Part shown: piece by piece, positions 25,754 to 34,501 of the stretch
How positions within the stretch are numbered: the stretch's first letter is position 1
Layout of the letters: each line of letters opens with the position of its first letter
NCBI RefSeq assembly: GCF_001021025.1
Contig: NZ_CP011541.1
Coordinates: 2,046,001 to 2,110,000, forward strand
Direction of reading: 5' to 3'
From: Corynebacterium epidermidicanis
Lineage (GTDB): Bacteria > Actinomycetota > Actinomycetes > Mycobacteriales > Mycobacteriaceae
DNA length: 64,000 bases
Notes under the pieces: model-generated
What the model saw: only the letters and a program-made list of their open reading frames with translations
Database searches by the model: none
Told to the model about the DNA's origin: nothing
Position numbers and translations under genes: made by a program

Positions 25754-27820
25754 TTAATCGAAGGTTTTGCCGTAGTAGTCGGCTTGAGGGTTCTTTCCGG
25801 ATTGGTAGGCTGCGAGCTGCGCATTGTAGTCGTCGAGGTCTACTTCACCGGTTTCGGCTGCCTTCCGGTCATAGACACGAGCTTGGCGGGCATCGTCGGT
25901 GTACCAGTTCCAAATCAACACCGCCCACACGATGAGCAGCGGGAACTGGCCAGAACCCCAACCGATGCCGCCGCCGACCTGCTGGTCACGCAACAAGTCA
26001 TCGGTCCACGGCAGTCCAAGGTTGAGGTAGAAGTCGTAGCCGAGGACTTCCCGGAGCATCATCAGGTAGACGCCGAAGAACAGGTGGAACGGCATGGAGC
26101 CGGTCAACCAGGCAGCCCGGGCTACCGGCGAGGTGGGCTCTGGGACGGGGTCTACCCCGATCAACTCCCAGAAATAGAGCGTGCCGGACCAGAGGAACAC
26201 CACGTTCATGATGAGGTGGCCTGCGTGTTCGGAGATCATCAACTCATACAGTGGCGTGACGTAAAGGATGTAGAAGAACACCACGAATTGGATTGTGTTG
26301 ACCGCCGGCTTAGTGAGGAACCTGACCGCAGGATTGTCCACTGCTACCTCGAGCCATTCGCGGGGGCCTGGGTTTTCCGGGGATGGCTTCAGCGCCTGCA
26401 AGAACAAGGTGACAGGCCCGCCGAGCACCCAGCCGAGTGGCACGCCCATCGACAAGATCATGTGCCCGATCATGTGCATGGAGAACATTGCCGGGATCGT
26501 CATCCCGATGCCTGAGCACATCGTAATCAGGAGTGTCAGGCAGCCCAACAGGAACCACACTGTACGTATGATCGGCCACTGTCCACCTTGACGATGCACG
26601 CGCCATACCGCCCAAAGGTAGCCAGCTGCGAAAATCAGGGCGGCGGCGCCGAAGACGATGTCGAAACGCCACATGGTCCACACGTTGGTGATGGTGGGGC
26701 GCTCGTAGAGCTCATACCCCAGATCAATCACCATTTGGTTGAGCCGGATATTGCGTGGCGGCGGCGGGGGCGTGCGGCCCAGCGAGATCGCGACACCCGT
26801 AATCGCCCCCATCACCAGTACTTCCACTACGGCTATCTGCCGAAACAGCCCCGGTTGCGTCGCGAGTTTCGGAATCGTGAGCTTTCGATGCACAAACCCA
26901 AACAAAGCCAAAACCACCACGCCGATTGTTTTCGCGGTGATGAGCCAGCCGTAGCTTGTGGTCAGCAGATCCGAAAGGTTCATGCGGATGCTGGCGTTAA
27001 TCACGCCGGATGCCGCCATGACCAGGACCGAAACCAGGGCGAGCGCCGAGTAACGACGCACCGCCACAGCCATGCCAGGGCCTTTTCGACGCCCGTGCGC
27101 AATCAAGGCCATCAGCCCGCCTACCCACAGCGCCATGAACATCAAGTGCCACAGATAAGAATTGGTTCCGAAGTCGTGGTCGCCACCCGTCGCAGAGTGC
27201 CCCTCCAACCCAAGAGGCACCAGGGAAAGCAAGGCTCCCACCAGGAAGACGGGCTGCCACATCCACCGGTAGGTAGTCAGCGCGGCCACCCCCGTCACCA
27301 GCGCAAACACCGCAGTAACCTGCCAGGCCAAGCTTGTAGATACCAGCTCAATCGCCGCCGGCCACCGAGCCGGATTCAGCGTATTCGCCAAGGGCTCGCC
27401 AGACACATCCGACAGGTACATCGGCACCATCAACTGGCTGATCAGCGCAAAGCACAACATGGACACCGCGGCCGTGCGGGCAGCCAGAGTTCCATCCGCG
27501 CTTAGCGACGTCCGAGCCAAATCAGAATCTTTAGGCTTCAGTAAGAAGGCCGACGCTACAAAAGACCCCACCCCCAACGACGCCACCATCAGCCCCGCCG
27601 AACGGAAGAACGGCAAGCCTGCCGTCGTCAAAGGCCCAGGATCGGGGATGCCTAGTGCAGCGAGGGACTCGCCGAGATACACCAGCGAAATCCACGCGCC
27701 CACCACACCAGCGGTGACTGCGAAAAACACATACAACCACATCGAGCCACGCGCTTGGCCAGACAGCACAACCGGGTAGCTTGTAGGGGTACGTTCGCCA
27801 CTTACCTGAGGATTAACCAT
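25754..27820 (-). CDS. CopD/CtaG-type fused copper transport and cytochrome oxidase assembly protein
   Basis: A 688-aa polytopic membrane protein. The N-terminal half resembles CopD (copper import), with LWHLMFMALWVGGLMALIAHG and several membrane helices, preceded by an extra actinobacterial bundle. The C-terminal half (about residue 390 on) resembles caa3-type CtaG, with MCSGIGMTIPAMFSMHMIGHMI and SEHAGHLIMNVVFLWSGTLY. Conserved His residues lie in the predicted helices. It is likely to supply copper to the CuA/CuB sites of the aa3 oxidase. The fused form is common in corynebacteria and mycobacteria. The start is ATG 27820. The C-terminus ends in a short hydrophilic tail. Confidence 0.92.
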   Translation of the reverse strand: MVNPQVSGERTPTSYPVVLSGQARGSMWLYVFFAVTAGVVGAWISLVYLGESLAALGIPDPGPLTTAGLPFFRSAGLMVASLGVGSFVASAFLLKPKDSDLARTSLSADGTLAARTAAVSMLCFALISQLMVPMYLSDVSGEPLANTLNPARWPAAIELVSTSLAWQVTAVFALVTGVAALTTYRWMWQPVFLVGALLSLVPLGLEGHSATGGDHDFGTNSYLWHLMFMALWVGGLMALIAHGRRKGPGMAVAVRRYSALALVSVLVMAASGVINASIRMNLSDLLTTSYGWLITAKTIGVVVLALFGFVHRKLTIPKLATQPGLFRQIAVVEVLVMGAITGVAISLGRTPPPPPRNIRLNQMVIDLGYELYERPTITNVWTMWRFDIVFGAAALIFAAGYLWAVWRVHRQGGQWPIIRTVWFLLGCLTLLITMCSGIGMTIPAMFSMHMIGHMILSMGVPLGWVLGGPVTLFLQALKPSPENPGPREWLEVAVDNPAVRFLTKPAVNTIQFVVFFYILYVTPLYELMISEHAGHLIMNVVFLWSGTLYFWELIGVDPVPEPTSPVARAAWLTGSMPFHLFFGVYLMMLREVLGYDFYLNLGLPWTDDLLRDQQVGGGIGWGSGQFPLLIVWAVLIWNWYTDDARQARVYDRKAAETGEVDLDDYNAQLAAYQSGKNPQADYYGKTFD

Positions 27821-27941
27821 GGCTTCTACCCTAACCGCTCATCAAGTTAATGCCGAAGTGGCACCACGAATACGATCTCCGCAAGGCTATGCGCTAGAAT
27901 TTTCTTGCTTGGTTACCGCTTCAACGGGCCAACCAAGAAGA

Positions 27942-28015
27942 CCCTCCTTAGCTCAGCGGATCAGAGCAGACGGCTTCTACCCGTAAGGTCGCAGGTTCGA
28001 ATCCTGCAGGGGGGG
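27942..28015 (+). tRNA. tRNA-Arg (anticodon UCU)
   Basis: A 74-nt cloverleaf. Acceptor CCCTCCT pairs with AGGGGGG and the discriminator is G. The D-arm is GCTCAGCGGATCAGAGC. The anticodon stem ACGG/CCGT encloses loop CTTCTAC with anticodon TCT. The T-arm is GCAGG-TTCGAAT-CCTGC. The IS30 element begins only 21 bp after its 3' end, leaving just CTTTTT as a downstream signal. Confidence 0.93.
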
Positions 28016-28036
28016 CTTTTTCATGAGAGGGTTTCA

Positions 28037-29698
28037 GGGCGGATTCTAGTGGTCGTGGAAACACCTGATTGTTGTGAGGTGTTTTCATGGGGTCGGTATG
28101 GGATCCTGATCCGGTTGTTGTTGACAGGTTTTCCAGCTTGGTACGAGCTGGTAGCTCGGTTCGCGCGGCAGCGCGTAGTACTGGGTTGCCTGATAGCGTG
28201 GCGTATGCGTTGGCGCACCGGTTGGCGCTACCTGTTCGTTCACGGGTTACTACGTCGTCTAAACAATACGAGCAGATTGCTTCGTTGTGGCTTCGAGGCT
28301 GGGCGCCGATGGATATAGTCCGTCACTGCCAGCTGGGCAGCTCGGTTGTCTACCGAGTGGGCATCGATCTGGGGTTATGGACGCGTAATCCTCATGGGCG
28401 GCGTGCTGCGGCAACCTCGCGCCGGTGTGCTTATTTGCAGCTTCGAATTGGTGCGTTAGGGCGAAAAGATGCCGCTGATGCGTGTGGAATTCATCTACGT
28501 GATGCGCGTGATATCGACAAAGGCGTCATCAAGGTGGGGCGGCAGCGTGTAGCGTTCATCCCGGATGGGCCGGATGCGGCCTTGTATAACAGGCTTATGC
28601 AGTTGCTTGACTATGTTGACGGCCGGCAGTCGTTGCCGATTGCTATCGTCCCCCAATCGCGTATTGATCAGCGGATTTCACCGCGTTATCTCTGTATTGA
28701 AGAACGTGAGCTTATTTTCGACTTGCATCGGCAAGGCTTCGGTGTGCGTGCCATCGCCCGGCGGTTAGGGCGCGCACCGTCAACGATCAGCAAAGAGCTA
28801 CGCCGTAACCAGGATGATTTCGGCCTGTATTTACCCACCCATGCACAGCGCACATCAACGCTTCGCAGATTCCGGCCGAAAAAACGCAAGATCGACCTCG
28901 TCCCAGGTTTATGGGAGACCATCTTTGCCATGCTGCGTGACAAGCTCTCTCCGGAACAGATCGCAGGGAGGTTGCGCAAAGACTATCCAGACGATGACAC
29001 TATGCACGTGTGTGCTGAAACTATCTACCAAGCATTGTTCTTCCAGGCTAAAGGCGAGTTAAAGAAAGAAATCGCAGCATGCCTGCGACAAGGGCGCACA
29101 GTGCGTAAACCTCGCGGGCAGCGTATCCCTCGGCGGCGATTTGTTGACCCTATGGTCATGATTTCCGATCGGCCAGCCGACGTAGAAGATCGAGCTGTCC
29201 CAGGGCATTGGGAAGGTGACCTCATCTTAGGTAAAGGAAACACATCAGCTATCGGCACCCTCGTGGAAAGATCCACCAGGTATGTCATGCTATTGCACCT
29301 ACCCGATGGACATGACGCCGTAGCAGTAAGAAACGCACTGGTTACAGCGATCAATGGGCTACCTGAGCATCTCAAAGGCTCGTTAACCTGGGATCAAGGA
29401 AGTGAAATGGCAGGACATAAATCGTTTACCATCGCCACAGATTGCCCGGTGTATTTCTGTGACCCAGCCTCACCCTGGCAACGCGGCAGCAACGAAAACA
29501 CCAACGGGCTCCTACGCCAGTACTTCCCTAAAGGCACAGACTTAAGCGTCCACACCGCCGAAGACCTGGAATTCGTTGCCATGCAGCTCAACAGACGACC
29601 ACGAAAAACACTCAACTTCGATACCCCCGCAGAACGCATGGCACAATTGCTAGACAAAGAAACCTAGACCGTGTTTCCACGACCACTAGAATCCGCCC
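28037..29698 (+). mobile_element. IS30-family insertion sequence, complete
   Basis: A 1662-bp element bounded by perfect 28-bp terminal inverted repeats (28037-28064 and 29671-29698; outer end GGGCGGATTCTAGTGGTCGT). It carries one intact transposase. GTTTC-like sequence flanks both ends in inverted orientation. No convincing 2-3 bp target duplication is seen. It is inserted just downstream of tRNA-Arg. Confidence 0.92.
28087..29667 (+). CDS. IS30-family transposase
   Basis: A 526-aa DDE transposase, apparently intact. IS30 signatures are the helix-turn-helix FGVRAIARRLGRAPSTISKE, the catalytic Asp in VPGHWEGDLILGKGN, the second Asp in LTWDQGSEMAGH, and the Glu in GSNENTNGLLRQYFPKG. It is longer than many IS30 transposases because of an additional N-terminal region (residues 1-190) with its own putative helix-turn-helix (SSVRAAARSTGLPDSVAYAL). 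The start is taken as ATG 28087, inside the element 23 bp from the left repeat. The stop is 4 bp before the right repeat. Confidence 0.95.
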   Translation: MGSVWDPDPVVVDRFSSLVRAGSSVRAAARSTGLPDSVAYALAHRLALPVRSRVTTSSKQYEQIASLWLRGWAPMDIVRHCQLGSSVVYRVGIDLGLWTRNPHGRRAAATSRRCAYLQLRIGALGRKDAADACGIHLRDARDIDKGVIKVGRQRVAFIPDGPDAALYNRLMQLLDYVDGRQSLPIAIVPQSRIDQRISPRYLCIEERELIFDLHRQGFGVRAIARRLGRAPSTISKELRRNQDDFGLYLPTHAQRTSTLRRFRPKKRKIDLVPGLWETIFAMLRDKLSPEQIAGRLRKDYPDDDTMHVCAETIYQALFFQAKGELKKEIAACLRQGRTVRKPRGQRIPRRRFVDPMVMISDRPADVEDRAVPGHWEGDLILGKGNTSAIGTLVERSTRYVMLLHLPDGHDAVAVRNALVTAINGLPEHLKGSLTWDQGSEMAGHKSFTIATDCPVYFCDPASPWQRGSNENTNGLLRQYFPKGTDLSVHTAEDLEFVAMQLNRRPRKTLNFDTPAERMAQLLDKET

Positions 29699-29814
29699 AG
29701 GAAACGGTTTGAGATTGTTCAGGAAACCTTGGTGTGCTCTGTTACAACATCAGTTCAACTAATGGGGAGCAGTTCACGTGAGCAGGGCTTTTGTTCTACC
29801 TCGGGGACATTCCC

Positions 29815-30077
29815 GGGTTAAGTAAAGAAAAGTGTGTTTCGTCGGGGTGTCGACGGCCGTGCGGGTTTGCTGCACAAGTGCTATGTCGTCGCTTCGGCGT
29901 AGTCCGACTACGTAGAGAAGCGTTTTTTAATGAATATAATCCCGCAGCGGTAGTCCGACTACACCGAAGCGACGACATCGAGCGAGCTACGGCTCCCAGA
30001 CAACAGTAAATACTGGCTTCGGGCCTACAACGCTGCGGAAAACACGCATCAGAGACACACTTTTCTTTACTTAACCC
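29815..30077 (-). mobile_element. 263-bp MITE, copy 2 (inverted)
   Basis: Same family and identical length to the element at 9209, in the opposite orientation. The left end is GGGTTAAGTAAAGAAAAGTG and the right end, reverse-complemented, starts GGGTTAAGTAAAGAAAAGTG. It is flanked by a perfect 8-bp target duplication ACATTCCC (29807-29814 and 30078-30085), so the insertion looks recent. It sits 116 bp after the IS30 element. No coding capacity. Confidence 0.93.
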
Positions 30078-30092
30078 ACATTCCCAGACATG

Positions 30093-30132
30093 CCGACTAC
30101 ACGGACCGGGTGTCTGCTGTCCGTGTAGTCGG
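30093..30132 (+). terminator. Strong hairpin, probable terminator
   Basis: CCGACTACACGGAC (30093-30106) and GTCCGTGTAGTCGG (30119-30132) form a perfect 14-bp stem with a 12-nt loop, followed by GTTCTTTCTCTG on the plus strand. Its parent gene is unclear because the region is rearranged. Confidence 0.6.
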
Positions 30133-30161
30133 GTTCTTTCTCTGTAGTTTTTGACTGTTTT

Positions 30162-30550
30162 CTATGCCACGAGCGGTGGGGCTCCTGGTCTACGCTTCGG
30201 GCTCCAGTCCGGCTGCTCTTCAGGAACCACATCGGGTTCTAGGCGGGTCCGCCGACCACCGTCAGGCGGGGTCGGGTCCGGGCCCTTGATAGGTGTGTTC
30301 GCCTCCACGCGGTCGAGGTAGGAACTGATCTTGGCCAGATTGGACGCGATCACGCCCAGGGCCGTCATCGCCCAGTGAGCGGCGAAGCCACGCACCAGGC
30401 TCCGGGTCCGGTTTCCGATACCGGCGGACAGATTCTTGATGTTGCTGTTCGAGCCCTCGCATACGTTTCGGAGGGTGCCGTAGATGTGGTCCCACTCCGG
30501 GGTTCCGAAGTCGGGCCTGCCCTGTCGGAACTTCTCCCCCTTAATGCTCA
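30162..30550 (-). pseudogene. 3' fragment of a transposase-like or conserved hypothetical gene
   Basis: The coding-like part reads GEKFRQGRPDFGTPEWDHIY, GTLRNVCEGSNSNIKNLSAG, then GNRTRSLVRGFAAHWAMTAL and an Arg/Pro-rich tail. This looks like the C-terminal end of a larger protein, plausibly a transposase or integrase-type nuclease (the E in CEGSNS could be the last acidic residue of a DDE set). The open frame continues upstream only into the A-rich promoter of the next gene (residues such as FLSFLFFLKL), which is not homologous coding sequence. No ribosome site or sensible start exists. I treat it as a truncated remnant. Confidence 0.55.
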
Positions 30551-30574
30551 TTCGACACGAACATCGCAGATCAG

Positions 30575-30624
30575 CGAGTTTTAAAAAAAATAAAAAAGAT
30601 AAAAAACAATACAAAAGGTAGAAT
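30575..30624 (+). promoter_or_regulatory. A-tract and -10 element upstream of the AAA ATPase
   Basis: A run of about 40 nearly pure A residues (30579-30616) precedes TAGAAT (30619-30624), 6 nt before the ATG. Such a tract is unlike the surrounding GC-rich DNA and would be strongly bent. Confidence 0.55.
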
Positions 30625-30630
30625 GGAGAC

Positions 30631-31797
30631 ATGCCAAACAAAAACCCATTCAAAGCAAGCTCCGGAACCACCCCACCACTTCTTGTCGGCAGGGACGACT
30701 ATATTGAGGACTTCACATATGCGCTGGACAACGGTCCGGGGACACATGAGCGAACTACCCTCATTACGGGTACACGAGGAATTGGAAAGACCGTATTGCT
30801 CAATCATTTTGGAGACAAAGCGCGGGAGCGCGGGTGGTTCCTGTTCGAGGAAACAGCCACACCCGGCTTTGTAAATCGCCTACGCGACCAGGTTTACCAA
30901 CAGATACGAACACTAGGAGAAGGTTCTCGCAAGACCTTAAAAGCGCTTAACCTCAACATAGCGACACTTGGGGGCGTGGGTGCAACCTTTGACACACTTC
31001 CAGATCACCTGCCAAATTACACACTGCGAATGGCGCTACAAGACCTACTCAACTTTCAGAAACAGCAGGCCACGCACATTCGACAAGAACCCAGCGGCAT
31101 TCTCATTACCGTCGATGAGCTCCACTACAACGTACTGGCAGAGACTCGTGACTTCGGAGCCGTCCTACAACATCTAACCCGCGACAATGAAAATATCGCT
31201 GTCGCGGTTGCAGGCATCCCTTCCTCAGTAAAACCCATTCTGGCGAGTAAAGAGGGTGAGAACCCGGTTACTTTTCTTCGGCGCACCAATAGAGTCGAAC
31301 TCGATAAGGTATCTACAGACGAGGTGCGGCGCGGCTTAGTTATACCTTTAGACGCCACTGATAAAAGCTGGGACACTGTCGCATTAAAAATGGCGATAGA
31401 CGCGTGTGGCGGGTATCCTTTCATGATCCAGCTAGTGGGCGACTGGTGTTTCCGATACTCAGAAACCAACACCATCACACCTGACGTGGCTCAAAAAGGC
31501 ATCGCAAAGGCACAACGAAAGCTAGGGCAGCTTGTACACGAGCCTGCACTCAACGACCTCTCGGACATTGACCGTACATACCTGCTTCACATGGCACAGA
31601 ATGAGGGAGAATCCTCAACTTCGGAAATCGCCGCGAAGCTAAAGAAAACAGTCCAATATGCAAATACCTACCGCACCCGCCTGCTTGAAGCTCAGCTAAT
31701 TCATCAGACTCGCCAGGGCTATGTAGACTTTGAGCTCCCATATCTCCGTGAATACCTCAGGGAACATGAAGCAAGTATGATACTCGATTACATATAA
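30631..31797 (+). CDS. Orphan AAA/Orc1-like ATPase
   Basis: A 388-aa ATPase of the AAA_16/Orc1-like group. Walker A is GTRGIGKT (residues 47-54), and Walker B is ILITVDELH (about residue 155). A sensor-type region follows (AVAVAGIPSSVKPIL). The C-terminal third looks like a winged helix: SDIDRTYLLHMAQNEGESST then SEIAAKLKKTVQYANTYRTR. It is shorter and more AT-rich than its neighbours and sits in an insertion zone with an IS and a MITE, so it was probably acquired horizontally. No partner gene is adjacent. Related solitary ATPases are found on actinobacterial plasmids and islands. The function is unknown; DNA binding or a defence/regulatory switch are possible. Confidence 0.85.
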   Translation: MPNKNPFKASSGTTPPLLVGRDDYIEDFTYALDNGPGTHERTTLITGTRGIGKTVLLNHFGDKARERGWFLFEETATPGFVNRLRDQVYQQIRTLGEGSRKTLKALNLNIATLGGVGATFDTLPDHLPNYTLRMALQDLLNFQKQQATHIRQEPSGILITVDELHYNVLAETRDFGAVLQHLTRDNENIAVAVAGIPSSVKPILASKEGENPVTFLRRTNRVELDKVSTDEVRRGLVIPLDATDKSWDTVALKMAIDACGGYPFMIQLVGDWCFRYSETNTITPDVAQKGIAKAQRKLGQLVHEPALNDLSDIDRTYLLHMAQNEGESSTSEIAAKLKKTVQYANTYRTRLLEAQLIHQTRQGYVDFELPYLREYLREHEASMILDYI

Positions 31798-32002
31798 AAC
31801 TATATTCCCATCTAAGAAATGACCTGCACATTAGAAGTAGGTAGAGCTCACCAACCGTATCCCTGCCCCACTCACATGGGATAAATCCGCCGGCCCCGTG
31901 GGATAGGCAGGTGCGCCGGGCGCGGTGGCTGGTGGTTGGTGCGCTGGGTCAAGCCCTCCATGACGAACCTTCACTTCGACTGTGTTCCCCCGGTGAGCTC
32001 AA

Positions 32003-32820
32003 CTACGACATTCCAACTGTCTGAGGCGCGTGGCGCTCTCCCCGGCTCACCAAAACCAACACCACCACGGCCACGGTGGCCATCGCCAAAAGCTTGCCCC
32101 ACAGCACGCCGGCAGTGTCACCAGAGGAATAGCTGGTCAGTGAGTCCAGGATGATTAGTGACACATTAGACGCCCCGTGCAGCACCGCGCTGCCAATGAT
32201 CGATTGCATCCGATTTGCCAGCAGAGCCAGCACTGCGCCAGAGGCGAGGTGGTTCACCCACATCAATCCATCAGCGGGCGCATGTATCGCGCCAAACAAG
32301 GGCACCGTCAGAGCAAATGCAATCACGCCGGACTTGACCCACCGACCAAAAGAACTGCGGCAGCCAAGCACGGAACAAAAGCTCCTTCCGCGAATGACAT
32401 CACCGGCGTGACCAGTAGGAAGCCGACCAGCATCCACATAGGAGTGTCCATGACCTCGGTGCCTAAGGGCTGCCAAGTCACCAACACGAATACTGACATT
32501 GTGGCCAGGGAAACCTGCAAGGAAATAATCAGCTGCCTGTTACGGGTACTCGGGATGGTGGGCGCCCACAATGGTTGGGGTATTGGGCGTCGGCCAGCGA
32601 CGCGAACCGCGAGAAGTACGGCCGGAACGATCGAAATGAAAGCGATGGCACCGCCTACCTGGTCAGAGTACTCGCCCGTCAGGGCATCGATACCGATCAT
32701 AAGCACGATCAGTGACAGCACGAACACCGCTAACAGCATTGCCAGTTCGGCGAAGGGACGCCACCACTGCCCAGGGTGAGAATCGCGAGCAAGCAAATGA
32801 AATTCTTCTTGAGCGTTCAC
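32003..32820 (-). pseudogene. CPBP-family intramembrane metalloprotease, frameshifted
   Basis: The gene starts at ATG 32820 (MNAQEEFHLLARDSHPGQWW) with hydrophobic helices, and breaks around 32385-32350. Removing one G from GAAGGAGC (near 32384) restores AEELLFRAWLPQFF, the EExxxR catalytic motif. Removing one T from the TTTT run at 32348-32351 then restores QFFGRWVKSGVIA. After that the frame continues to the other motifs, LFGAIHAPADG (FxxxH) and VLHGASNVSLI (HxxxN). Two single-base insertions about 35 nt apart therefore inactivate the gene at its active site. CPBP proteases process membrane proteins or act in self-immunity. Confidence 0.8.
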
Positions 32821-32841
32821 ATTTGTCGAGGCTCACAATAG

Positions 32842-33564
32842 TTAAGCCATCGCGCAGTGGCGCAGGCCCTCCACGATGTGTTCATTGCCCATCGGATCGC
32901 GGAGAATGTGCTGGGTGGCGTTCAGTTCGGCGAGTCGCCACCCTGGTTCGGTGTCAACAAGCCCCTCGAGTGATGCGAGTGGGTCGAAAGAATCGCCGAG
33001 CACCTGGTCAAGGCGCGCGGAAATCTCTTCACTCGTCGGCATTGGCGGTTCTTCATCGTCGAATTCCAAGATGAAGAGCCCGATGGAGCCGTCCGGGCCA
33101 ATCGGCACCTCATAGGCCAGGTATTCCCGACCCAGCAAACTGATTGCAGCGAAGCACACCTCGGTGCCGATGCGCGAAAGATCTGCACCGGAAACATCCA
33201 AGATCGGCGCATCGAAAGCCTGCAACCCGCGTTGCACGCCGGCAGCGCGGAGGGCGTGTGCGAAAGATGGTTCCACATTCCCCAGCGGTTTTTCAAGGGC
33301 CCAGGCCCACGTGAGGGTGTGACGATTGGCGTCGATAAGCGCCAGAGCATGGGCCGCAACCTTGAGCTTGCCTCGTGACCCTCGGAACACAATGTGGCTG
33401 CGCCGAGGCTTGAACTTGGCGGAGATGTCAGTACCAATGCGATCTTCAAACCAGCTCTTGAGCAGCTCGCGACGGACGCGATTGAACAGGCAGGTTTCGT
33501 GCGCGGTGTCCGAAATTTGGGATAACAGGGGGTCAGGGTCAGGCATGGCCTTAGTATGCTCCAT
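32842..33564 (-). CDS. Conserved protein, DUF6882-like
   Basis: A 240-aa cytosolic protein. The pattern LALIDANRHTLTWAWALEKP resembles the 'W.W.WA' core of DUF6882-type proteins. An acidic region (FILEFDDEEPPMPTSEEIS) and a C-terminal stretch with HILRDPMGNEHIVEGLRHC follow. The start is taken at ATG 33564 (MEHTKAMPDPDP) with GGAAAAG nearby; ATG 33546 is also possible, and the longer frame to 33651 is not supported. The function is unknown. It diverges from cmrA. Confidence 0.6.
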   Translation of the reverse strand: MEHTKAMPDPDPLLSQISDTAHETCLFNRVRRELLKSWFEDRIGTDISAKFKPRRSHIVFRGSRGKLKVAAHALALIDANRHTLTWAWALEKPLGNVEPSFAHALRAAGVQRGLQAFDAPILDVSGADLSRIGTEVCFAAISLLGREYLAYEVPIGPDGSIGLFILEFDDEEPPMPTSEEISARLDQVLGDSFDPLASLEGLVDTEPGWRLAELNATQHILRDPMGNEHIVEGLRHCAMA

Positions 33565-33697
33565 TTCTTTTCCCACAGCATAGCAAGCTGGCCGGAAAAC
33601 AGTAACTACTTTTCTGGCGATGCGGATGCGGCACGGGCGTCGAGAAGCCAACTAAGGTAGGACACGTCGATGAAATCAACCTTTTTAAGGAGCCGTC

Positions 33698-34501
33698 ATG
33701 GCACTGCCTCTCCCCTCCATGCACGCCCGCGCGCTGGTCACCGGCGCCAGCCAGGGCATTGGGCGCGCGATGGCCCGCGACCTCGCCGAGATGGGTCACA
33801 ATCTGATTCTGGTGGCGCGTCGCGAAGACGTCCTCAACTCGCTCGCTACCGAACTCGAAGAGCGTTTTGGCGTGACGGTGGAGGTCCGCGCCGTGGACCT
33901 GGCCGAGCACAACGCTCGCCGCGCGCTTATCGACGAGATCAGCTCCCGAGAAATCAACATTCTCATCTCCTCGGCTGGCATCGCCTCCTTCGGCCCCTTC
34001 AAAGATGCGGACTGGAACTACGAGCTCAACCAGTTCCATCTCAATGCCACCGCGTGCTTCGAACTCACCCACGCCGTGCTGCCAGGGATGCTTTCCCGAG
34101 GCCAAGGGGCGATTTGCAATGTCGGCTCGCTGGCCGGCGACATGGTGATTCCTAACAACGCCACCTATATCTTCACCAAGTCGGGCCTGAACAAGTTCAC
34201 CGAGGCGCTGCACTACGAACTGCGTGGCACAGGTGTGACCTGCACTCTGCTTGCCCCTGGCCCAGTTCGAGAGGCAGTTATTCCCGAGTCCGAGAAAACC
34301 ATTGTGGATCGGGTGGTCCCGGACGCCGTATGGACCACCTACGAATCCTGCTCCCGCGAGACCCTCGAAGCCATGGCCGCTGGACGACGTCGCGTCGTGC
34401 CCGGCCCGCTGGCCAAAGTGATGGAAGTGGTCACCAACGTCGCCCCGACACGAGTGATCGCACCGATCATCGGTAACTTCTACCGAAAGATGGGTGCCTA
34501 G
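33698..34501 (+). CDS. cmrA: Corynomycolate reductase CmrA (SDR family)
   Basis: A short-chain dehydrogenase (267 aa) that reduces the beta-keto group of newly condensed corynomycolate (on trehalose) to the mature hydroxyl form. Family features are the cofactor motif TGASQGIG (residues 15-22), NILISSAGIASFG, and the catalytic Ser in NVGSLAGDM with Tyr and Lys in NATYIFTKSGLN. Synteny is decisive: orn follows immediately, as with C. glutamicum cmrA (cg2717) and M. tuberculosis Rv2509-Rv2511. AAGGAGCC precedes the ATG. Loss in C. glutamicum leads to unreduced mycolates and envelope defects. Confidence 0.92.
   Translation: MALPLPSMHARALVTGASQGIGRAMARDLAEMGHNLILVARREDVLNSLATELEERFGVTVEVRAVDLAEHNARRALIDEISSREINILISSAGIASFGPFKDADWNYELNQFHLNATACFELTHAVLPGMLSRGQGAICNVGSLAGDMVIPNNATYIFTKSGLNKFTEALHYELRGTGVTCTLLAPGPVREAVIPESEKTIVDRVVPDAVWTTYESCSRETLEAMAAGRRRVVPGPLAKVMEVVTNVAPTRVIAPIIGNFYRKMGA

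Noticed and set aside
24863-26515. 550-codon open frame on the plus strand
   Set aside because: It spans the antisense of the SSB paralogue and of the CopD-CtaG gene and the DnaA-box gap; no protein-like features.
26588-27505. 305-codon open frame on the plus strand
   Set aside because: Antisense of the CopD-CtaG gene, with His/Arg/Gln-rich low-complexity translation.
27942-31797. Prophage or integrative element with integrase
   Set aside because: No integrase, structural or replication genes and no duplicated tRNA end; only IS, MITE and fragments.
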